This document shows positions 55,964 to 64,000 of a DNA stretch of 64,000 bases, in pieces. Positions within the stretch are counted from its first letter, which is position 1. Every line of letters begins with the position of its first letter. The translations under genes and the position numbers were made by a program. Source of the stretch: Litsea cubeba (taxonomy: Eukaryota; Streptophyta; Magnoliopsida; Laurales; Lauraceae); the NCBI GenBank assembly GCA_012931725.1, contig CM022950.1, forward strand, positions 58,630,491-58,694,490. The letters are read 5' to 3'. The notes beneath the pieces are model-generated. The model worked only from the letters and a program-made list of their open reading frames with translations, ran no database searches and had not been told where the DNA came from.

Positions 55964-56279
55964 GGCCTGTTTGGATAAATGAGGAGTAGAGTAAAATGAA
56001 GTGGATTTCACTTGTGCAGTGGAGTAAAGAGAAGTAGGTTGAAGTTAAAGTAGAGACTCCATTTGGATGCTTATTTTGAAATTAAGGTTTAGAGTAGAAT
56101 CTACTTTTACTCAAGGAAATTGAAGTATTTAGAGTTGAAGTGAAATGGAGTACATGTGACTCGCAACATTACTTCATCTATCGGGCCAGACTCATTCAAA
56201 CGGGGTAGAGTTGAAATTTTAGACTGTTAAGACCCATTTAACTTTACTCTATTCTATTTCTTGCCTATCCAAACAGGCC
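55964..56279. mobile_element. Tourist-like MITE, ~316 bp
   Basis: Perfect inverted ends GGCCTGTTTGGATA with further matching GAGTAAA blocks. A TWA target duplication is not clear, so the exact limits are uncertain. Confidence 0.7.
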
Positions 56280-56471
56280 CACGGATCCAACAATGGGGCC
56301 ACCTCTGAAGCCCCAACTTCGTGCATATTTCATTGCTTAAATCCATCAACGGGCATCTTTGAAAATCTAAACTACTCAAAATCACTTTCCACCATGTTCT
56401 CTTAGAAATGTTCTTGCTCTAATCAGTCTTATGGTCCGCTGTAACGTTGGCTCAAGCATGAGATTATTAAT

Positions 56472-56843
56472 GGAAAATATTTTCCTATGACCGCACTTGC
56501 AGTCCAGCTCTATGGGGTCCACCAAGCCCGCCTTTGATCCCCATGATCTGGCATCATGGCCATTTTATGCTCATCGAAGCTTTACTCAGTTGGATTACAT
56601 CCTTTGGATTAAATCTCAAAAAGTTCAATGGTTAATGGACCATTTAACTTTTGGATGGACCATTAAATTTTAAGGCTACTAAATCAAGGGCCAGGACAAT
56701 CTGATGGGGGCTAATTTGTCACATGATCTTTATCCATGAAGAGGCCTTTCAATCTATCCTACCATTAATGGTAGGAATGCATCCAAGTGGGCCCCACAAG
56801 CTATACTCCAATGGACAGTATGCAATTGTCGGAGAATTTTTCC
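56472..56843. mobile_element. MITE, ~372 bp
   Basis: Ends GGAAAATATTTTCC and inverted GGAAAAATTCTCC; AT-rich 9-bp-like flanks (ATTATTAAT/AATATTAAT) suggest a Mutator-type element. Confidence 0.5.
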
Positions 56844-57676
56844 TGAATATTAATTTCTTAACAAAGTATGTTTCTTTTACTTGTGAAAAGGTCATTAGTG
56901 TGGGATTATTTCTAAATTTTCCATTCCGAGCCCTCTGAGCTCCTACTGAAATAAGGGATTTTGACTGAATGTCTGCCCTAAGATCCGACATTTGCATGTC
57001 AATGTTTGAGGTTTAAAAATTTTGTTCGTACATAAGAAGGGGGCTAAAAAGTTATTAATGAAGTGGAAATTGTGCAATATCCTATCGATGTCTCACGGCG
57101 CTAGACTATCATACAAACAACTCTGCGGTTTTTTTTTTTTTACTTCAATAGTTGACTTGGCAAATCTCAAATCTTTGGGCAGCCACACCACCAAAATCCC
57201 TTGAAATAAATGAAAAATTGCTTTCCTTGGTATGAACTTTTATCTGGCCGTTTTCCTTTTTCTGTCTCTCTTGATCCTATTACTTTTCTATGCTCGCCTC
57301 CTATGACCTGTAAAATCGAGTGAGAGAAATCACAGGTGCAATGCAAAAGCAAAGGTAAGCATCTAGCCATGTGATTTTTTAGTTGTGTTTCAAGGGAGCA
57401 GGTCATGGCATGCTATCATCGGTGCAGATCACTCATCACGTGGGTCCTCCTGGGCATTGGCCACAACTGAAAATTTTCGCTGGTTGGACCATCTGATTAT
57501 TTATGTGCCAATGGAGGACCAAAAATAATGTTGACAATGGTCAACATGTAATGAGAAACAGTCCATGAAGTGGATGGGCAGGATCATTCCGTTGCACATG
57601 ATTTGTGGCCAGGATCGTCCCTTCGCTGCAGGGCACCCAATCTGTCATACAACAAACTAAGTAGGCTTTAGGAATT
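56844..57676. other. Intergenic spacer
   Basis: No gene or clear repeat is seen. Confidence 0.5.
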
Positions 57677-58038
57677 AGGGATGCAAACGGGTTGGATCCT
57701 AGGAAGAGCCAAGTTGAATCCGGAATAAAAATGGATCTTGATCTGGAACCAAAATAAGATGTATATTAGTATAATTAGATGAAAGTGCTTAAAATAAATT
57801 TTTTAGATATAAAAGCAGCACTTACAAATTGTATATGTGACTAAAGTAAAGTGGACTCAAATATGAATATAAATCAAGCTGTGCAGGATCTTAAAACCTA
57901 ATGAATTTGTATATGTGAAGATAATCTCCATGTATCCATAAGCTCAGGTCGAAGCATAATAGGATCCGGATCCAAATATTCTAGATCCTATTTGCATGGT
58001 TTCGGATGCTTGGATTGGATAACCATTTGCAACCCAGG
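57677..58038. mobile_element. hAT-like MITE, ~360 bp
   Basis: Ends TAGGGATGCAAACGG and inverted TGGGTTGCAAATGG; GGATCC-rich subterminal parts. No target duplication found. The end resembles the 4439 element. Confidence 0.45.
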
Positions 58039-58377
58039 CTACCAGGGGCTGTCATCCACATTTAGAAAGTTAACTTGGATCCCATGTGAGCATGAAAATG
58101 AAAAGCAAAAAATCTTGCAACATCTAATGGAGATTTCTGTGGCATTTTTCCATCCATGATGAGAACCACCAGTGGGTCTGCATCTTTTAGAAGGTCAAAC
58201 AGTAGGGTTTTTTGGAACGTGGATATCTTGTTATTCCTTGAAAGGGCAGGAACCATGCCAACATAAAATGGTACAGTAACATGCAGTACATTGTGCAAGA
58301 GCTTCTTGGAATTATGTGATGATGAAATGATTCGCACAAATCTTCATGCATGTGGACAACAAATGCAACCATCCTGT

Positions 58378-58556
58378 CAGGGGCGGACCCAGAAAATGAA
58401 ACTAGGGGGGCCAAATGAAAATCATTAAAAGAAAAATTTCACACTTTAGGGGTCAAAATAAAAAAAATTATAAAAAATTTTAGTAGTAAAAAATAAAATT
58501 TTGAAAACTTAAGGGGGTCCATGGCCCCCCTAGGCCTACATGTAGGTCCGCCCCTA
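58378..58556. mobile_element. Small hAT-type MITE, 179 bp
   Basis: Ends CAGGGGCGGACCCA and inverted TAGGGGCGGACCTA; flanks ATCCTGT and ATCCCTGT. AT-rich centre with GGGGGGCC-type arms. Confidence 0.75.
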
Positions 58557-60474
58557 ATCCCTGTGGGAGGCCCATTTAGCTTGTCTGAAAAAAAAATTAA
58601 ACAAAATGATAAAAATAATATGACCAAACAAACCAACGCTGCCCATGAGTGTTTAAACACTTGATTTGATATCACACAGCCAGCCCTCTCTCCAGTGCTC
58701 ACCCATGTCAAAGTACAAAAGTCAAAAGATCGGATTAGTAAGTGATAAGAACAAGCTATCATGTAGTATTAGTGTACAGTGATACACACGATCTTCTTTT
58801 TAAGGTTTCCTTCATGCCCAGCTACTACTTTTAGTTTCAGTTTACGGTTAATACTCTGTTGGTAAGGAGAAGATATCCAAAACTTAGTTTACTGATTAAT
58901 GCGTTTGATAAGGAGAAGACTTGTCTTGTTTTGTGCCTTACCAAATGGATGCTACTTCTTTTAAAGGGAAGTTGGTATGGAATTTCATAAATTGCTTTTC
59001 ATAGTCCAGCGAAAAGGATAAGATTGGGGGCTGCTTTGGTAATCTTCTTTTCTAATTCCCAACTATCCGAAGGATTATTATTACTATTGTATCATTATAG
59101 TTGGACTAAGTGAGTATGGCCCACATGACCACATGGGGCCCACTTCTTTCTAGAACATCCAATAAATGATATTTTCCTATGGTCAAAGCTTTTTAAAAAC
59201 TTGTCTTTACACGGAGCTCAATTAGGTAAGATATGATTGGAGAGATTTTGAATAATTGCCTTGAAGGGAGGATCCTCTATCTATAAAAAAATATATTGGG
59301 TTACTTCCTTACCTACAGTGAATTCTCTAGGCTTTCATTACTTTGGGACAGAAAAAGTAAAAGGGTTCAAGGAAGTTGTAAATCCCTCTTCGAATCCAGC
59401 CCTCTGTTAGTGTTTGAAGTACAAAAACCTATGGAGTCCGGTATGATTTTATTATATTTCAGAATAATGGTACTATTTTTACAAATGCACCATTTGGTAA
59501 TTATAAGACATGTTTATATATCTTATTCGATTAGATTTATTTGAAAAAAGCGATGGACATATCATTATGGCATCAATTCTCCCAAATCCATTTAGGGTCC
59601 AATTTGCATATCCAACACTTTCCTTCGCTGCCTCACCTCAACAACCAATAGACATCATGCTTGTTTGAGATAAGATTTTCAATTAATACAGCTAGAAAAT
59701 TAAATACGTTGTTTTCTTCTAGGCAATAAAGTTATAAGCTTCTACAATCTTAGCCTCGGTAGTGTCATTATAACTGTTAACAAAAGGTCTAATAACTCAT
59801 ATTAACATCCATCCATCATTAATATAGTTGTTCAAAGAAGATTTTATTGGAAAAATCACCTTAAATGTTCGGTAAACCCAAAGGCCAACATAGTTCCTCT
59901 ATAATAGTAAAGGATGTTGGGTTTTTAGTGTATCAAAAATTCAAAAGGTATGGAATTCAGAAATCCATTATTATTTTGGGCATCTGCTTCTCTAATGTCA
60001 GTTGTTCGAAGTTGGAGAATCTGCTGTTGTTTCCTCTATCCCGGGATGTTGGATGTTCTTCTTATTTCTCTTTTTCTTCTTTTGTTGCTTGTTTTGCTTT
60101 GTTGTGGCAGTCTCTATTCACAGCGGTTGGAAACAGGTTGCTCCTTCTTTTGCTGATGTATCTTTGATTTATTTATTAATATATCAAACCTTAAATTGCA
60201 AAAAAAAATAATAAGAATAAAAAATAAAAATAAAAAATTCAAAAGGTCTTGAAATTCTTTGAAAAGATGTTTTGTCCTTTTCTTTACTTGTGTCATAAGT
60301 GGGTCGAGAAGGCTTTATGGAATACATGGGATCCCACATCGGTTAAGTGCAACACTTTAGAAGGCTTTATATGCATTTTCATTTCTATACACTTTAAAAA
60401 CTTTGGAGCCTTTTACCACGAGCCCTATGCGCGCACGCGAGTCCATCTTGACCCTTGGTGCTAGGGTCCGAAAA
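58557..60474. other. Intergenic spacer
   Basis: No gene is seen here. 60330-60355 (ATCCCACATCGGTTAAGTG) resembles a motif found at the start of some plant LTRs and near promoters; no element could be delimited. Confidence 0.45.
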
Positions 60475-60720
60475 TGTTTAATGTTTTTTTTTTCTTTCTG
60501 TTTTCACGTTTGTTTTTTTCTCTTTTTTTCTGTTTTTTTATTCTTCTTCTTTTTCAGGACCTGGCCGTACGACCACATTGGAGTGGGCCACGACCGCGGG
60601 CCTGCCCCTTTTTCTGTCTGTGTTTTTTTTTTTTTTTTTTCAAAATCTCCTCTTTCCTTATCTCTCTTTTTTTTTTTTTTTTTTTTGAAGAGGTTTCTTT
60701 CTTTCTTTCTTTCTTTTCAC
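60475..60720. repeat. T/C-rich low-complexity tract
   Basis: Long runs of T with TTTC units, ending in (TTTC)n near 60700-60718. Apparent ORFs across it are Phe/Ser-rich artefacts. Confidence 0.85.
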
Positions 60721-60918
60721 TATGATAATGAGGTTGTGCAAATCAATATGGTCATGCATTTTTCTTCTTTTTTTAATGCATCAAATAAAAGGGGAAGGGT
60801 TTCTAGATCAAGCCAACATGAGTTTTGACTTTAACAAAGTTTGGTTGATTCTGACCAAGTTGGGTAGGAATTGATCAAACTTTGATCAAGGTTTCTTAGC
60901 ATCTAATGCATGAGTTTA

Positions 60919-60949
<31 letters not shown>

Positions 60950-61249
60950 GCTATGCATGAGTTTGTGAATTGAATTGGGAGAATGGCATGATGATGCATA
61001 CCTGGAAAGTATTGCAAACTTTGGAGTTCGGAGCTCGCAACAATGTTAAGTCCCCCTCTAATTTTGCGGAGATTTGAGAAAAGTATTTGATATTGCAGCA
61101 ATGTTTGAATCCAAGCTTTCTTTGAGAATATTTTATTGAATATGAGCTCGCAGTGATGTTGAGTTCATATTCAAGCTTTCCATCTTTTCGGGGTGTTTCC
61201 CTTTTCTTCAGAATTTCCCCGGAACCATGCCAAAATCTTGTTAGGATCT

Positions 61250-64000
61250 TTTCGGGGTGATGGTGTTTCTTTTCCAACATTTGCAAGTGGTTCCTCCAGG
61301 ACAAGCAAGGGTAAAGGGCCTGTTACCGACACAACCCACCAATCGACTAGATCTTCTGATGCAGCCGTACAGCAGGCATGGGAGAAGGTTCAGTACATGG
61401 AGAAGTATTTGGAGGAGTATGGCTCCCTCAATAGAGACGAGTTGAGGTAGCCCTCAAATTAGATGAGGAGTTTTATAAGATTATGGTAAGCAATCGACCT
61501 TGGGTCACAGACGATCAAAGTGTTCTACAAAAGCCTACCTTTTCTTGGGTGATGTAGTCGCAGATGACTTGACATGCCAGAGAAGATGCTTCCAGTTTTC
61601 TTACTCAATCGGTGGTGAGGAAAAGACTGTTGCTACCCGATCAACTTCTGATCACACTATCTCGATCATGAGTCTATCTCTCACATGCTCTAAGAGAGAA
61701 GATTCTCCTAGCTGGGTGAAGATTCCTAACGTGATCAATACTGAGATTTTTGTTAGCGGTCCTCTCCGATTATCTATCGGTTGATTTGAGGCCGGTGGGC
61801 CTTGGTATATTTAGAGGTGATGGCTGCAACTAGGTCAAGCCGTTCCAGCTTCGTGGCCGTTTCAATGCTAACTCAGACTGGAAGTTATGGACTGATCACA
61901 TCCTGCAGATCAGCGACGCCATCCTGAAGGAATTCGAGATTTTTTACGCGGTCCGTGCTTTCAAAGAAACCGCGATCTTTTCCGATGAAGCCTTCATGGC
62001 CATGTTAGAGTCCTTCCTTTCACAAGCCAATATCTTCGTTGTCACAAAATTGTGAGATTGACTTTCTTTGAAGGAGTTAAGCACCATCACTAGATTGCCT
62101 ATCCTCGACAAACTCTATTAGGTGTTTATGCCTATTGAAAGAGTTCTCGAGGAATAGTCTGAGGAGTTCCGACTTCTTTACTTTCAGCTTGTTGCCTTTA
62201 ATGACTTTTTGAAGGAGAAGGAGGGCTCGAAATTAAGATCCAGCAGTTGGAGGAGTCTCAGTTCATCATCCTCCAACTTTTTCAACAACAAAGAGACTTT
62301 TGACGACGTAACTCGGGAAGACGGGCAAGTACGCAAGTTCAAAGAAGATTTCTGTCATGCGCCAAGATTTGAAGAATTTTTTTGTAGACACAAATGCCAT
62401 TTGTCTTTGACATCGAGTTGTGCAGAGGTCTTGCTATTTACCTCACCTATTGGTTGGGTGGGTTGTTTTTACTGGCGGAGATGGCACGCACATCAGACCA
62501 CATTGTATTTATCCGGCATGTCAGATGGCGTTTGGTGATCAGCTTGCTTTGGTGCCTATCCTTTACTCTCATTTGTGTACTAAGCTGTAGGTTGCTGCTT
62601 TTTTTGTTCGGCTTGGGCTCCCTATGAATAAGGTACTTTCAGCCCATATATTCTATTCGTGGTATGTGTACCACTGTCCTGGCTTCCACAAGTTGGTTGT
62701 TGCACAGGATGATGACCCTTTTATGATTCGATTGGCTAGAGGGACAACCATCTTCGAATCACTTTTGTCTGCCCGTATGAGGATTCGATGGTATCGAGAC
62801 GTCGAGATGGGGCAGTTTTTTGTGAAGCTTTCTCCGGATTTGTAGAGGAATGCTTTTGATTTCGGTGTCTCCCATGACTCCACCAGGGCAAGGTTGGGAA
62901 GACATTACTCCCTGACCAACGCAGAGAAAAGGTGACTTTTCAACTTTTCAACATACGTGTTGGTATAATGGTGTACCGTAGACATATTTTTGTTGACATC
63001 CAGCCATATGTACCTACATGCTTTGCATTGCAGTTGGGCTTTTCTCAATGCGTTGTTGGAGCGCCTCGAGTATGGTGAAATGGTTTGGAGGTCTGCAGGA
63101 TGGGTGAAATGCATGGACTTTTTATAGTACAGAGGACACTAATGCCATTATTTCTTATTCTGAGTTGCCCACTTCCCAGACTGTCGGCTTCATGAAGTGG
63201 TTTGTGGAGTGATTTTTGGAGTACCGAGGGCTTTCCAAGAAGAAGCTTAACGTTAAGCAATAATCTAGGAAGGGCCCCGGAAGATCAGATGGTGTCTGGC
63301 GAAAGGAGATTCTAGCCTTCCTTTCTAGAGAAGAGCATAGGATAGGCTTTCTCGATGGGCAGGATGTCATCAGATCTGAAGTTGTCCGAGAAGTACTTGT
63401 TGAGGTTTTGGAACAGCTGGAGCAGAAGGAAGTCGAGATCGACGCTTGGATGGAAGCAGAGTGGAAACGGGCTTCAGTGGAGTCCACAGGTAAGAGCAGA
63501 CTGTCAAGCGAGCGGTCGAGTGAGCGACCCGATTTTGGCAGTGGGGTAGGCTTTTCAAGCAAACCATCCCACAGTAGCAAGAGGAACAGAGGGCATGGCC
63601 GTAGTAAGGGACGGCACGAAGATTCTCCCGATCTAGAAGTTACTCTTACCATTGCTGAGGAGGTGTCGGGGGGGTGCTGACGAGCCTCCAGAAAAGAGGA
63701 GCTGGGAAAAAGAAACCGTTGGTGATGGTATGATTCGTCCTTTTTCTCTTTCTGTTTCTATGCTTTCATGCTTACTTTCCTGTTTTGATTTGTTTTCCTT
63801 TTAGCAGGAGATGATGACTTGGCGATGCCTGAGATCCCGACCGGTGAGGTTATGATGGATCTGACTGTGGCATTTGAAGAAGAACCAAGAGACTCTAGAG
63901 TGGTTCCAGAATCTATACCTGATATGATTTCTTTTGTTTTCCTTTCTTTTATCTGCACCTCATTTGCTAAATGTTTTTTTCTTTTTGTCAGCTGACTTGC
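61250..64000 (+). pseudogene. Plant mobile domain (PMD) gene, decayed, probably retroelement-associated
   Basis: Successive + strand frames give a leader (VQYMEKYLEEYGSLNRDELR near 61390-61450), then at 61860-62130 DWKLWTDHILQISDAIL and DEAFMAMLESFLSQANIF with LSLKELSTITRLP, the pattern of the plant mobile domain (PF10536-like, by recall). 62390-62520 gives IELCRGLAIYLTYWLG, and 62480-62560 in another frame gives IRPHCIYPACQMAFGDQLAL. A charged, Ser-rich coil follows (63400-63680). A GT-AG intron is likely near 63729-63807. Stops and frameshifts are many. Whether it was a Gypsy-carried ORF or a host copy cannot be told; it runs off the window. Confidence 0.6.

Noticed and set aside
60403..60828. 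Phe-rich ORFs in the T-rich tract
   Set aside because: Artefacts of a T/C low-complexity repeat.

Overview
The window is nuclear DNA of a flowering plant. The evidence is two plant-type genes (an F-box/DUF295 gene and a spliced nuclear gene for mitochondrial ribosomal protein mL46), GT-AG introns, and plant transposon lineages (Tat-type Ty3/Gypsy, Tekay-like LTR, Copia, L1 and RTE LINEs, tRNA-derived SINEs, hAT and Tourist MITEs). The very long introns suggest a large, repeat-rich genome. The species cannot be named from the sequence. Layout: (1) 1-7653 is the 3' part of a decayed Tat-lineage Ty3/Gypsy element on the + strand, with an antisense gene between pol and the 3' LTR; that antisense gene is split by a 653-bp hAT element with a perfect 8-bp target duplication. 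(2) 7654-20500 is gene-free and built of a probable solo LTR of 3.6 kb, MITEs, a 192-bp tandem duplication, a fold-back element and a complete SINE with a 14-bp target duplication. (3) 20627-21745 is an apparently intact F-box/DUF295 gene. (4) 21944-29213 is a young, complete but internally deleted Tat-lineage element on the - strand. It has ~99% identical LTRs and a perfect 5-bp target duplication, lies ~200 bp behind the F-box stop codon, and carries a second, related antisense gene plus two related minisatellite arrays (78-bp and 57-bp units). (5) 31233-54710 is the mL46 gene: six exons with ~0.7 kb of coding sequence spread over 23.5 kb. Introns 2, 3 and 5 are swollen by transposons, and intron 5 holds a three-level transposon nest. 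Exon 1 carries one extra T that breaks the reading frame. (6) 54711-61200 is intergenic with MITEs. (7) 61250-64000 is a broken plant-mobile-domain gene, probably retroelement-associated, running off the window end. How parts work together: only the F-box gene and the mL46 gene look like host genes. The F-box product should act in SCF ubiquitin ligases and mL46 in the large subunit of the mitochondrial ribosome; the mL46 promoter shows TGGGCC and telo-box motifs usual for translation-related plant genes. The two Tat elements each carry a spliced antisense gene with matching protein blocks and an intron at the same place. This is the most interesting recurring structure in the window.
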